64,000 nt of DNA, taken from RPQJ01 sp963712815 (lineage in GTDB: Bacteria > Pseudomonadota > Gammaproteobacteria > Steroidobacterales > Steroidobacteraceae). Each line of letters starts with the position of its first letter. The stretch's first letter is position 1. Of this stretch, positions 7,361-16,413 are shown piece after piece. The position numbers and the translations under genes were made by a program. The stretch spans positions 806,001-870,000 of the forward strand of contig CAVQJL010000008.1 in NCBI GenBank assembly GCA_963712815.1, given 5' to 3'. The notes beneath the pieces are model-generated. The model worked only from the letters and a program-made list of their open reading frames with translations. It ran no database searches and had not been told where the DNA came from.

Positions 7361-9791
7361 CGAGGAAGCCGCGCGGCAGGCGATCGACCACGACGCCCGC
7401 GCTGAAGAGCAGCAGCGCGAGCCCGAGCAGCCAGCGGTCCGGGTGCGCCATGCGGCCGCCGCGCTGCGGTCGGGCGGCTGCACGCGAAGCCAGATCCCAG
7501 CGTCGCACCAGGCCGTCCCGCAACCACTGCTCGACCTCCGGCGCCTCGCCCCAGGCTTCCTGTTCCATGCGACTGCTGCGCAGGTGCAGCGTGCGCTCGA
7601 CGCCGCCCGGGCCCGATGCGACGAGCGTGTATGCGCCCGGCTCGATCCCGGGCACCGTGGCCTGCAGCCGGCCCGGCGCAAGCGGGCGCAGCGCGACCGG
7701 GCGGCTGCGGCCATCCGGTGTCACGACCGACAGCGTCGTCTGCGAGTCGCTGGCCCAGCGTCCTTCCCGCTCCAGGTCGGCATCGACCACGAGGCCCTCC
7801 GGCACGTCGGACACGGTGATCGACAGGGCCTCCGCAGCTGCAGCGCCACTCACCCAGGCCGCGAGGCCGCCGGCCAGGTCCGGCCAGGCGTCCCAGGCGA
7901 GCCATTGCGGCGTCCACGCTCCGATCCCGCTCGTGACCGCGACCACGCGGCCCGCGCCCGCCCGCCAGGCGGCGATGACGGGATCGCCCTTGCCGGACTG
8001 CAGCCAGGCCGTCGCTTCCGGCCGCAGGCGCGTGACCGCGTGCGCCGCGACGTCGGGCCATCGAGCCTCCCGGCCCGCGAGGAAAGGCAGCGACTCCCGC
8101 GGCTCGACGGCGACCGGACCACGCTCGATCCGCGCGCGACGGCGCTCGAGCCCGGCGCTCATCGCGCGGGGCAACTCGGCCGCCTCGTCGACGCGCAGCA
8201 CGACGCCTGCCTCCGGGCTCGTGAGTCGCGCCAGCGCGGTCGCATCGGCATCGGGTCCGATGGCGAGCGCCACCACCTCGATGCGCGCGTCGGCGAGGCG
8301 GCGGCGCAGGGCATCGAGCGGCGCGTCGTCCACGAAGCCGTCGGTTACGACGACCAGGATGCGGCGGCCGTCTGCAGCCGCCTCGAGCTGTCCGGCGGCC
8401 ATCTCGATCGCGGCCGCGAGCCGCGTTCCACCCCGCGCCTGCACCGGCCAGCTTCCCGCCAGCGCTCGCCTGGCTTCGGCTGCGGGGGCGAGCGGCAGCA
8501 GCAGGCGCGGCTCGACGTCGAACACGACGACGCCGGCCGAATCGCGTGCGGCGAGCGTCTGCGCCGTCTCGAGCACGGCGCGCTGCGCGAGGCTCAGGCG
8601 GTTCACGCCGCCGCTGCCCTCTCCCATGCTCCCGGACTTGTCCACGGCGAACACCACGCTCGCCGGCTGGTCGAGTGCCGCCGGCTCGGACAGCACGGGC
8701 AGCACGGATTCGAGCACGGACTCCCGGTAGCCTCCCCGCGCAAACGACCGTTCCCCGCCGAGCACCAGCAGGCCGAGGCCGCGCCTCGTGACCTCGTCGG
8801 CGAGCGCCCGCCAGAAATCCGGGCTCGCGTCCTCGTGGGCGACATCGTCGAGCACCACGCCTTCGTAGCCGCCCAGGCGGTCGCGGAATACGTCGGCACG
8901 CCGTGCCGGTGCCGTCTCGAGCGTCCAGCCGCCTGCGAGCAGGCTGCGCGCCAGCGGCCCCGGCGATCCCTGTAGGTAGAGCAGGCGCGCCGGTTCCATG
9001 ACGTCGATGGCGACCGCGTCGCGTCGCAGGTCCAGCATCTCGCCGCTCCGCGCGTCTTCGAGCGACAGTGACACGACCAGCGGGCCGGCGCGTCCGGACT
9101 CGAGATCGAGCGTGGCGACGCCGCGCTCGTTGGCCGCGGCGCTCGACGACAGCACGGCGCCGCTTGCGTGCCGGGCCGTCGCCGCGACGCGCAGCGAGCG
9201 GGCGGTGTCGCCCTCGAGCGGCACCACGATCCGCAGTGCCTGGCCGCGACGTGCGCGGACGGGCGCCTGAACGTCGCCGATCCAGGCCGCGGGCGCGGGT
9301 CGCGCCACGGTGAGCCAGTGGACCGGAAGACCGGCCTCGAGCGCACTCGAAAGCGCGCGGCCGCTGTCGCCGGCGTTGGCGTGGCCGTCCGAGAGGACGA
9401 CCACCGTGGCGTAGGGGCGCCGTGCATGTGCCTCGAGTGCCGCCTCGAGTGCCTGCTCGAGATTGGTGGCGGACGGCAGCAGGTCCGCATCGGCGCCACG
9501 GTCGCGCCCGTCGGCTTCGTGGGCCGTCGGCTGCAGCGATCCGGGCGATCCCGGACGGCCGGCAAACTCGAGCCACTCGATGGGACCGCCGCCAGCCTCG
9601 CGCTTGAATTCGACGAGCGCCGCGTCGGCCGCCGCGCGCGGCACGCTGAGCGAGCGGTCCACCAGCACCAGCAGTCCTGGCCGCGCGCGGTCGTCCAGCC
9701 AGTGGACGCCGCCGAGTGCCAGCAGCAACGCGAGCAGCGCCAGTGCCTGCAGCACCGTCGCGGTCGCCGTGCGTGGCAGGAGCGCTTTCAT
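7353..9791 (-). CDS. Membrane-anchored VWA protein with two MIDAS-like motifs
   Basis: An 812-residue protein, last gene of the 12-gene operon. The start ATG at 9791 overlaps the preceding stop (ATGA). Residues 8-30 form a membrane span. A first VWA-like segment carries DRSLSV near residue 38. A middle region (about 275-345) resembles the glutamine-amidotransferase-like fold found in similar proteins, and a second VWA has a canonical DKSGSMG motif near residue 385 with TDGF later. A C-terminal span precedes a short RGFLVR tail. VWA domains bind ligands through a metal; here most of the protein should face the periplasm between two anchors. Function unknown; it is probably the last element of the MoxR/BatA module. 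Confidence 0.85.
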   Translation of the reverse strand: MKALLPRTATATVLQALALLALLLALGGVHWLDDRARPGLLVLVDRSLSVPRAAADAALVEFKREAGGGPIEWLEFAGRPGSPGSLQPTAHEADGRDRGADADLLPSATNLEQALEAALEAHARRPYATVVVLSDGHANAGDSGRALSSALEAGLPVHWLTVARPAPAAWIGDVQAPVRARRGQALRIVVPLEGDTARSLRVAATARHASGAVLSSSAAANERGVATLDLESGRAGPLVVSLSLEDARSGEMLDLRRDAVAIDVMEPARLLYLQGSPGPLARSLLAGGWTLETAPARRADVFRDRLGGYEGVVLDDVAHEDASPDFWRALADEVTRRGLGLLVLGGERSFARGGYRESVLESVLPVLSEPAALDQPASVVFAVDKSGSMGEGSGGVNRLSLAQRAVLETAQTLAARDSAGVVVFDVEPRLLLPLAPAAEARRALAGSWPVQARGGTRLAAAIEMAAGQLEAAADGRRILVVVTDGFVDDAPLDALRRRLADARIEVVALAIGPDADATALARLTSPEAGVVLRVDEAAELPRAMSAGLERRRARIERGPVAVEPRESLPFLAGREARWPDVAAHAVTRLRPEATAWLQSGKGDPVIAAWRAGAGRVVAVTSGIGAWTPQWLAWDAWPDLAGGLAAWVSGAAAAEALSITVSDVPEGLVVDADLEREGRWASDSQTTLSVVTPDGRSRPVALRPLAPGRLQATVPGIEPGAYTLVASGPGGVERTLHLRSSRMEQEAWGEAPEVEQWLRDGLVRRWDLASRAAARPQRGGRMAHPDRWLLGLALLLFSAGVVVDRLPRGFLVR

Positions 9792-11362
9792 CCCGCCCAC
9801 GCCTCGGCCTCGACGTGCTCGCGCCGCCACCGGCGCAGCAGCGTGGCGAGTTCCAGCAGCAGCACCAGTGCCGCTGCCACCAACAGCGGCCGCATCCAGT
9901 GGCGCGACTCGAGTACGGTGCCGGTCGAGCCCGTCGCGGCCGGCATCGCGTCCTCGCGCGGGACGACGGCGATCGCACGCTCGGCGCGGGCGGTCACCGC
10001 GACCGCATCGAGCAGCGATGCGGAGAGGGCCCGGTCGACGAGCAGGGCCACGAGCAGCGGTGCCGCCGGGCGGCCGGGATCGGCGCCGTCCGCATCGAGC
10101 ACGGTCTCGACCAGCGGCACGCCGTCGCTGCGGCGCTCGACGATCAGCGGCATCGAGCCCGACGCGAGCAGCAGCAGGTCGCCCCGACCCGGCGGCTCGA
10201 GCTTCCCGATCGTGCGCAACGGCAGCGAGTCGAGGCGCCCGCGCTGCGTTTCACCCATGCTCGACGACCAGGCCAGGGGCCCATCGACCGGCGCTGGAAG
10301 GCGATCCCTCACGAAGCGGATGCGCGGCGTCGTGGCCAAGCCGGCGGTGCCGCCGCACTCGACGGCGACGTCCGCCGCCGCCGCGGCGTCGGTGACCGCG
10401 AGTGCCGGGTGGGTCCGCAGGGCCGCGAGGATCGCCGCGGGGCAGCCGGGATCCGCGACGACGCGGCGCGCCAGCAGGGGACTCGCGTCGAGCGTGAGCG
10501 TGTCGTCGGCTTCGAGCGCGTCACCCGGCTCGAGCCGGGCGTGGATCGAGGACGACATCGGGGCCACGGTCGACACCGTCGTCGAGGCGCCCGGCCCGAG
10601 ATCGAGCGAGGCGCGCATCAGCTCGCCCGAGTCCGTGGAGAGCACGGCGACGCGTTCTTCCGGCGCGTCGCCACCGTTGCCCAGTTGCAGCTCGAGGTCG
10701 AGCCGGTCGCGATCGGCGAGGCTGCGCCGCGCCGACAGCCGCACCAGCCCCGCGTTGCGTGTGACCTCGCCGACACGGAACACCTGCGAGAAGGCGATGC
10801 CGGAGGCGGCGTCCAGGAACTCCGCGTCGGCGCCGTCGGTGAGCAGCCAGTGCCGACGGTCGGCGCGCAACAGGCTCGCCGGCGGCCGGGCCGGCTCGCG
10901 CTGCCCGGCGGCCCGGACGATTCCGGCGACCGCCTCGGGCGACAGGCTGGCCAGGCGCTGCCACGGGTTGCCGAGCGTGCGCAGCTCGACCTCGACGCCG
11001 GGCCGCGAGTCAAGTTCGGCGGCGATCTTCGCGAGCCCGGTCTCGAGACGTGACGCGCCGGCCTCGCGCGTCAGCATGCTGAGCGAGTCGTCCACCCAGA
11101 TCGTGAGGCGCTCGACCGGCGCGGCGGAACGTGGTCCCGCAAGTGCGACGGACAGCAGCGCTGCCGCCAGGGCGCGGCGTCGCCACGCCGGGTCGGGCGG
11201 CCGTCGCTCGCCCGCCGAGGGTCCCGCCGTGGCGGCCTTGCGCCAGAGCGCGAGGCTCGCGACCGGCACGCTGCGCAGCCGTGCTCCGCCCCGGTGCAGC
11301 CACCGGATCACCGGGACCAGAAGCAGGCCCAGCAGCCACGCCGGTGTCGCGAAGCTCAGCAA
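9788..11362 (-). CDS. BatA-like protein (aerotolerance N-terminal domain)
   Basis: A 524-residue product if translation begins at the TTG at 11362, which yields MLSFATPAWLLGLL, the standard opening of the BatA N-terminal membrane domain; no ATG lies nearby, and this TTG sits across the DUF58 stop codon, as in a coupled start. Two membrane spans occur in the first 80 residues, followed by a VWA-like region with the metal-site motif DDSLSM near residue 100, and a last span near residue 505. In Bat operons such proteins act with MoxR and DUF58 proteins in the envelope. Its stop overlaps the start of the following VWA gene. Confidence 0.8.
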   Translation of the reverse strand: MLSFATPAWLLGLLLVPVIRWLHRGGARLRSVPVASLALWRKAATAGPSAGERRPPDPAWRRRALAAALLSVALAGPRSAAPVERLTIWVDDSLSMLTREAGASRLETGLAKIAAELDSRPGVEVELRTLGNPWQRLASLSPEAVAGIVRAAGQREPARPPASLLRADRRHWLLTDGADAEFLDAASGIAFSQVFRVGEVTRNAGLVRLSARRSLADRDRLDLELQLGNGGDAPEERVAVLSTDSGELMRASLDLGPGASTTVSTVAPMSSSIHARLEPGDALEADDTLTLDASPLLARRVVADPGCPAAILAALRTHPALAVTDAAAAADVAVECGGTAGLATTPRIRFVRDRLPAPVDGPLAWSSSMGETQRGRLDSLPLRTIGKLEPPGRGDLLLLASGSMPLIVERRSDGVPLVETVLDADGADPGRPAAPLLVALLVDRALSASLLDAVAVTARAERAIAVVPREDAMPAATGSTGTVLESRHWMRPLLVAAALVLLLELATLLRRWRREHVEAEAWAG

Positions 11363-12255
11363 ATCGAGCGCGCCCGTGCGAGGTGCTCGATCAGCGTCTG
11401 CTGCCAGGGACGCTGCACGTCCCAGGCAGTGAAGGCGATGCCGGAGCGCTCGCAGAAGCCGCGCAGGCGTCGCGTCATCGCCGCGCGCTCCGCGGCGGCG
11501 ACCTCGGCTGCGGTCCCATCGAGCCGGGCCGCGAGTCGCTCGCCGGTCTCCACGTCCACGAGATCCGCCTCGCCGGCCACGGCCACGGCCGTATCGCCCG
11601 CGTGCCCGACCTGAAGTGCGTGCAGCGACGTCGAGCGCTCGAGCAATGCGGCGAGATCGCGGCGCATCTCGTCGTCTGCTAGGAAGTCGCTGAACACGAT
11701 CACGGAGGCGTCGCCACGCAGGCGTCGCGCGCAGGCGCCGAGGTCGCTCGGTTCCCCGACAGGCGAGGGCCGCAGCGAGCCCAGCAGTCGGATCACGCCG
11801 GCGTAGTGCGCGCGCCCGCGTCCGCGCGGGCACTCGGCGCGCACGCCGCGGCCGAAACCGAGCAGCCCGACGCGGTGGCCGAGCTCCAGCAGCGCGTAGC
11901 TCATCGCGGCGGCGCCGCGCGCGGCGGCCTGCCACTTGGCGGCGCCGTCCAGGGCCATCGACGAACTCAGGTCCAGCATCACGACCCAGTCGGAGACCGA
12001 CTCCGACTCGAACTGCCGCACGATCGGACGGCGGCGCCGCGCCGTCTGTCGCCAGTCGATGTGGCGGACTTCGTCGCCCGGACGGTAATCGCGGTGGTCG
12101 AGGTGCTGGATGCCGACGCCGGCCTTGCGCTTCACCACGCGCATGCCGGGTGCGCGCACCTGTCGCTCGGCCAGGAGGTGCGCGGCGGCCCGCGCGAACG
12201 ATTGCAGCTCGGCCTGTGCGGGCAGCGCCGTGGCGTTCAGGTCCGGCTGCGCCAT
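11356..12255 (-). CDS. DUF58 domain protein
   Basis: A 299-residue protein. The start ATG at 12255 lies inside the 3' end of the MoxR gene (19-bp overlap). It contains the DUF58 signature around residues 50-70 (DYRPGDEVRHIDWRQTAR) and a downstream VWA-like domain with DLSSSM near residue 93, giving a complete D-x-S-x-S motif. DUF58 proteins are the constant partner of MoxR AAA+ ATPases and are thought to connect the ATPase to membrane VWA proteins. No membrane span is evident, so it is likely cytoplasmic. Confidence 0.9.
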   Translation of the reverse strand: MAQPDLNATALPAQAELQSFARAAAHLLAERQVRAPGMRVVKRKAGVGIQHLDHRDYRPGDEVRHIDWRQTARRRRPIVRQFESESVSDWVVMLDLSSSMALDGAAKWQAAARGAAAMSYALLELGHRVGLLGFGRGVRAECPRGRGRAHYAGVIRLLGSLRPSPVGEPSDLGACARRLRGDASVIVFSDFLADDEMRRDLAALLERSTSLHALQVGHAGDTAVAVAGEADLVDVETGERLAARLDGTAAEVAAAERAAMTRRLRGFCERSGIAFTAWDVQRPWQQTLIEHLARARSIC

Positions 12256-13238
12256 TCGCCGAGCACCGACTCGAGCACCGTGTCCGCGTCGAGGCCGTCG
12301 AGCTCGCTCTCGAGCCTGAGCAGGATCCGGTGGCGCAGCACCGGGGCAGCGACGGCCTCGAGGTCGGCGATGTCCACGTGCGAGCGGCCGGCCATCACTG
12401 CGCGCACGCGCGCGGCACGCACCAGCGACTGCAGTGCGCGCGGGCTCGCCCCGTAGCGCAGGTGCCGGCGGGCCGCGGAGGCCTCCTCGCCGGCATCCGG
12501 CTGCGTCGCCAGCACCAGGCTCACGGCGGCCTGCTTGCAGCGCTCGGCGAGCAGGGTCGAGCGGCAGACCGCGGCGATGCGCAGCACGTCTTCCGGTCCC
12601 GCGACGGCCGCGAGCGTGTCGGCAGGCTCGCGATCGAGCGACACGTCGAGCAGCGCGCGCAGCGACTCGCGCGCCGGGAACGGGACCTTGAGCTTGAACA
12701 TGAAGCGGTCGAGCTGCGCCTCCGGCAGCGGGTAGGTGCCCTCGAGCTCGATCGGATTCTGCGTCGCAAGGACGCAGAACGGCGTCGGCAGGCGATGGCA
12801 GGCACCGGCGTTCGTGACCTGCATTTCCTGCATGGCCTCGAGCAGCGCGGCCTGCGTGCGCGGCGTGGCCCGATTGATCTCGTCCACCAGCAGCAGCTGG
12901 GCGAACACCGGACCCGGGCGGAACACGAACTGCGAGGCGCCTCCGGGTGCCGTCGTGTAGACCTCGCCACCGGTGACGTCCGCCGGCATGAGGTCGGGCG
13001 TACACTGCACGCGCGCGAACTGCAGTCCGAGTGCTGCCGCGAGCGCCTTGGCCAGGTGCGTCTTGCCGAGTCCAGGCAATCCCTCGAGCAGCACGTGGCC
13101 GCCGGCGAACACGGCGGTGACGAGGTCGGTCACGAGCGCCTGCTGCCCGACGATGACTCCGTCGAGCAGCGCGCGGATCTCGAGCAGGCGCTGCTGCGCG
13201 TCCTCGAAGCCGGGATTCTCCGCAGACGCGGCGTTCAT
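12237..13238 (-). CDS. MoxR-family AAA+ ATPase
   Basis: A 333-residue AAA+ protein with Walker A GLPGLGKT near residue 53, a Walker B LLVDEINR near residue 115, sensor 1 in ATQNPIE near residue 160, and an EAQLDRFMFKL segment near 178. The FARVQCTPDLMPADVTG stretch after the Walker A helix is the MoxR hallmark. MoxR ATPases behave as chaperones that activate or insert cofactors into target complexes, usually through VWA partners. Its targets here may be the operon's exported proteins. ATG at 13238 overlaps the preceding stop. Confidence 0.94.
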   Translation of the reverse strand: MNAASAENPGFEDAQQRLLEIRALLDGVIVGQQALVTDLVTAVFAGGHVLLEGLPGLGKTHLAKALAAALGLQFARVQCTPDLMPADVTGGEVYTTAPGGASQFVFRPGPVFAQLLLVDEINRATPRTQAALLEAMQEMQVTNAGACHRLPTPFCVLATQNPIELEGTYPLPEAQLDRFMFKLKVPFPARESLRALLDVSLDREPADTLAAVAGPEDVLRIAAVCRSTLLAERCKQAAVSLVLATQPDAGEEASAARRHLRYGASPRALQSLVRAARVRAVMAGRSHVDIADLEAVAAPVLRHRILLRLESELDGLDADTVLESVLGEWRSRT

Positions 13239-14470
13239 CGGTGCTCGGCCCGGGACGCTCGCACAGCCTCGGCCCAGGCCGTCACGTACGCCGTCTCGGT
13301 GGGCGAGAGCGCGGCTTCGCGCCGCGCCGCCGGCGGGCGTGCGGCCGCTGCCGCAGGCGCGGCGATCGAATCGCCGCTCGCCGCTGCTCCTTCACTCGCG
13401 TAGATCCCTGCCTGCGTCATGTCTGCCTGCCTCGCTGCCTCGTTGCCGGGTCGGGTCACGTCGCGTCGCTGTACGGTCAGCGCGCCTTGCAGGGCGCGGC
13501 TCCCGTCCGTCGCCGCGCTCTCGTCGCGACTCGTGCCGGCCTCCCGGCCGCCGCCCGCCGCCCGTGCTTCGGACGCAGGCGAGCGATCGTCCGCCCCGAG
13601 GTCGGCGTGCGCCGTGCCGTCCGGCGCGCCGTTCGCTGCCGCAACCGCAGCCTCCGCGTCGGTCGCGCGTCTCTCGTCACGCGGGGCGCCCGGCTCCGCC
13701 GTTCGGGGCCCGGGTGCCATCGCTGCCGTAGCCGCGGGATCCGCGCCGTCCGCGTGGCCCATGCTGCCACGCCCGGGGTCCCCTGGGTCAACGGACCGAA
13801 CCTCGGGCGTTGCCAGCTCGGCCGCAAGTTCCCGGGCCAGGGCATCGTCGCCGAGCGACGGCGTTTCAACCGCTGTCGCTGCGGTGCGGGCCGCTCGCGC
13901 CGGCCCGCCGAGTGGGTTGCGCTCCACCGCGGGCAGCGCCGTGACCAGGGTGGCCACCGCCGTGCAGATGCCGGCCGCCGCGAGCGGCCGCGCGAGCCGC
14001 AACGGCGACTGCAGCGTGTCGAGTGCACGGTGACTCGCCGGGATCGCGGCGGCCGTCCACTGCGCGAGTCGATGCAGCGCCCGCGTGTCGGCTGCCTCGC
14101 CACCGGCCCGCGCCTCGAGCCATGTCGAATAGGCCGATTCGCCACCCAGGAAGCGATCGGCAAACAAGGCCGATTCGGCCTCGGATGGCCGCCGCAGTGT
14201 CGCCCCGGCGAGCGCGACGAGCCCCGCGCCGGCGGCGACCGCGAGCGCCATCGCGATCCGGGGTTGGCCGACCGCGAGATGCAGGGCAGCCGCAACTGCC
14301 AGGATCGCGGCCCAGGCCCACAGCGCGGTGCGGGTGGCCTGGACGAACTGCTCGCGCCACAGCCGACGGCGGACCGCGGCCAGCAGCGAGTCCACGGCCG
14401 CGACGCCGCTCGCGTCCGCGGACCGCGGAGTCAGGCTGGGATTCATGGTCGGTCGGCTGGATCGGCTCAT
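13235..14470 (-). CDS. Membrane protein with long low-complexity tail
   Basis: A 411-residue protein whose ATG at 14470 overlaps the preceding stop (ATGA). Residues 15-45 are basic and amphipathic, followed by two membrane spans around 45-85, then a charged helical region and a third hydrophobic segment near 170-190. From about residue 210 to 370 the sequence is Ala/Gly/Asp/Arg-rich and probably disordered, ending in a short helical segment. I do not recognise a family. Its position immediately before moxR suggests it belongs with the MoxR-BatA module. Confidence 0.7.
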   Translation of the reverse strand: MSRSSRPTMNPSLTPRSADASGVAAVDSLLAAVRRRLWREQFVQATRTALWAWAAILAVAAALHLAVGQPRIAMALAVAAGAGLVALAGATLRRPSEAESALFADRFLGGESAYSTWLEARAGGEAADTRALHRLAQWTAAAIPASHRALDTLQSPLRLARPLAAAGICTAVATLVTALPAVERNPLGGPARAARTAATAVETPSLGDDALARELAAELATPEVRSVDPGDPGRGSMGHADGADPAATAAMAPGPRTAEPGAPRDERRATDAEAAVAAANGAPDGTAHADLGADDRSPASEARAAGGGREAGTSRDESAATDGSRALQGALTVQRRDVTRPGNEAARQADMTQAGIYASEGAAASGDSIAAPAAAAARPPAARREAALSPTETAYVTAWAEAVRASRAEHR

Positions 14471-14952
14471 CCGTTCAGCCCCGTCCAGGCACTGCCCCAC
14501 AGCCAGGCGGCAGCCGCCAGCGCGCCGCCAAGCACCGTGCAGGCCGTCACTGCGGTCCCGGGCGATCGCAGGAGAACTCGCAGGCCCTGGCCCACGGCGG
14601 GCAGCACGAGCGCTGCGACCAGCAGCATGCTCTCTCCGAGCACGACCGTCATCGCGGGACGAGTGCCCGCCGACGCAGCGGCGAGCACCACGGGCCAGGC
14701 GGCGATGACCAGTGCGAGGGCGGGCGCCGAGCCGTGCCGCCCGCCGTGCAGCGCGCCCGCGCGCAGCGCGAACGGGGCGAGAAGCAGTGCGCGCGTCAGC
14801 CACAGGCCCGCGATCGCGCTGGCCGCGATGCCTGCGGTGCCCATGGCCTGTCCCAGTGCCAGTCGCGTGGCCGCGAGCCACCAGGTGGCCGCGGCCCCGG
14901 CCACGACGAGTCCGAGCAGCATGCCGAGCCGGGTGGGCGGCGGATCGCTCAT
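14467..14952 (-). CDS. Small multi-span membrane protein
   Basis: A 161-residue protein with about five predicted membrane spans and almost no soluble part. The ATG at 14952 overlaps the preceding stop, and the next gene's start overlaps its own stop, so translation is tightly coupled. It is not recognised. A longer frame upstream exists, but coupling and the lack of hydrophobic character before residue 10 favour this start. Confidence 0.7.
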   Translation of the reverse strand: MSDPPPTRLGMLLGLVVAGAAATWWLAATRLALGQAMGTAGIAASAIAGLWLTRALLLAPFALRAGALHGGRHGSAPALALVIAAWPVVLAAASAGTRPAMTVVLGESMLLVAALVLPAVGQGLRVLLRSPGTAVTACTVLGGALAAAAWLWGSAWTGLNG

Positions 14953-16406
14953 GTCTGCTCCGGCACCGGCACGAGCAGCCAGGCCGAGGCGTCGGCCGGC
15001 GCGTCGGGAACGGTGTCGAGCTGCAGCGGCCACAGCAGCGCATAGCCGCCGAAGGGGGTGCGTGCCAGTGCGGCGCGGGCTGCAGCGTCGGGTGGTAACC
15101 GTCCCCGGTCGGCGTGCAGCGTGGCGGAGGCGCCGGGGGCGAGCGCAGGCAGGTCCTGCACGGTTCCGCCGCCGGCGAGCAGGCCGGCCGGCCAGGCGAG
15201 CGTGCCGGCGTTGCGAATCTCGAGGCGGCCGCCCTCGAGCGGCGTGATCGAGACGGCGCGCATCACCGGGAAATTGCCCGAGTAGCAGAGCGCCACCGGC
15301 TCGAACAGGCGGCTGTCGAATGCCGCGCGGACGGGTCGGCCGCGATCCGGGTCGAGCGCGATGCGCACGCGGCGCTGCGGGTCGCAGGATCGCGGCGGGC
15401 CCAGCCCCGCAAGCACCCCTACCTCGAGGCGTCCACGCACCGTGCCGGACGTCGACTGCCAGGCCTGGTATTGCGCGACCCGTGCCGACGGCTCGGCTTC
15501 AGCCCAGACGACGAGTCGAGGCCGGGGCTCCCATGCGTGCAGCAGCGCGACCAGTACGACGCTCGCCAGCACGGGCACGAGCAGCAGCACGATGGGCGAG
15601 GCTGTGAACGTAACGGCCAGGGCGGCGATGCCGAAGAAGGTCGCAAGCACCGCCACGATCCGCGGCCACGCGGTTGCGTCCGGTTGCAGCAGCGCGGTGA
15701 GGTCGGACGCGGATGGTGCCGACGCGGCCGGCACGGCGAGCGAGTCCTGCAGTCGCGCGAGCGCTTCGGCGACCGACCCGCCGTTCACCAGCATGCGGGC
15801 GCCGCAACCCGCTGCGCCCTCCAGGACGCGCCATGCGCCTGGCTCGGGGGCTGCGAGCGCTATGCGCCCGCAGGCCGCCGCGTGCCCGATGAGGGCGCCG
15901 AGTTGCGGCGGATCGAGCGCACGGAGCGTCGCCGCATCCAGCACGAGCGCATCCACGCTCTCGTAGGCCGCTGCGCTGCGCGGCAGGTCGGCGGGAACGA
16001 GGACCACCGCGTGGAAGCCCTCGAGTCGCGCCGGCTCCCCGCTCGCGAGGCCCACGCCGAGCAGCGGCGATTCCGACAACGCGAGGGCGTGTTCTCGCCG
16101 CTCGCGCGGCACGCCTTCGACCTCGAGGAAGCTCTCGAGGATCGCCGTGGATGCCACGGGGATCTCGAGCCGCAGCGTCTCTCCCGCGGCCAGGTTCACC
16201 GGCGTGCGCACGGACTGCAGCCCCGCCACGATCTCGAGGGTGCCCCGGGTGGCGGCGTCGGCCCGCACGTGTACGCCGACCTCGGTCACGCGGCCCGGCC
16301 GACTCCAGCCGGCCCACGCCGGCGTCAGCTCGACCTGCGGCGTCGCTCCCGCAGCGGGCGCTGCCGACAGCGCCAGCGCGAGCAGGGGAATTCCGAGGCC
16401 GCGCAA
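14949..16406 (-). CDS. Exported or membrane-anchored protein of unknown function
   Basis: A 485-residue protein with an N-terminal signal peptide ending in AAPAAGA near residue 21. Residues 25-110 look like a beta-sandwich typical of extracellular adhesion-like domains; residues 115-215 are an alpha/beta region resembling the degenerate amidotransferase-like domains seen in Bat-associated proteins. Two spans occur near 250-295, and a second beta-rich domain follows to the C-terminus. Function unknown. It begins 7 bp after the cyclase-fold gene, joining the upstream and downstream halves of the operon. Confidence 0.72.
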   Translation of the reverse strand: MRGLGIPLLALALSAAPAAGATPQVELTPAWAGWSRPGRVTEVGVHVRADAATRGTLEIVAGLQSVRTPVNLAAGETLRLEIPVASTAILESFLEVEGVPRERREHALALSESPLLGVGLASGEPARLEGFHAVVLVPADLPRSAAAYESVDALVLDAATLRALDPPQLGALIGHAAACGRIALAAPEPGAWRVLEGAAGCGARMLVNGGSVAEALARLQDSLAVPAASAPSASDLTALLQPDATAWPRIVAVLATFFGIAALAVTFTASPIVLLLVPVLASVVLVALLHAWEPRPRLVVWAEAEPSARVAQYQAWQSTSGTVRGRLEVGVLAGLGPPRSCDPQRRVRIALDPDRGRPVRAAFDSRLFEPVALCYSGNFPVMRAVSITPLEGGRLEIRNAGTLAWPAGLLAGGGTVQDLPALAPGASATLHADRGRLPPDAAARAALARTPFGGYALLWPLQLDTVPDAPADASAWLLVPVPEQT

Positions 16407-16413
16407 CTCGATC

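Noticed and set aside
7285..9978. An 897-residue minus-strand open frame over the VWA gene
   Set aside because: Arg/Ala/Gly-rich shadow of the VWA frame, without recognisable motifs.
9168..11432. A 754-residue plus-strand open frame antisense to the BatA/VWA genes
   Set aside because: Ser/Arg/Ala-rich shadow with no motifs; the minus strand has clear BatA and VWA motifs.
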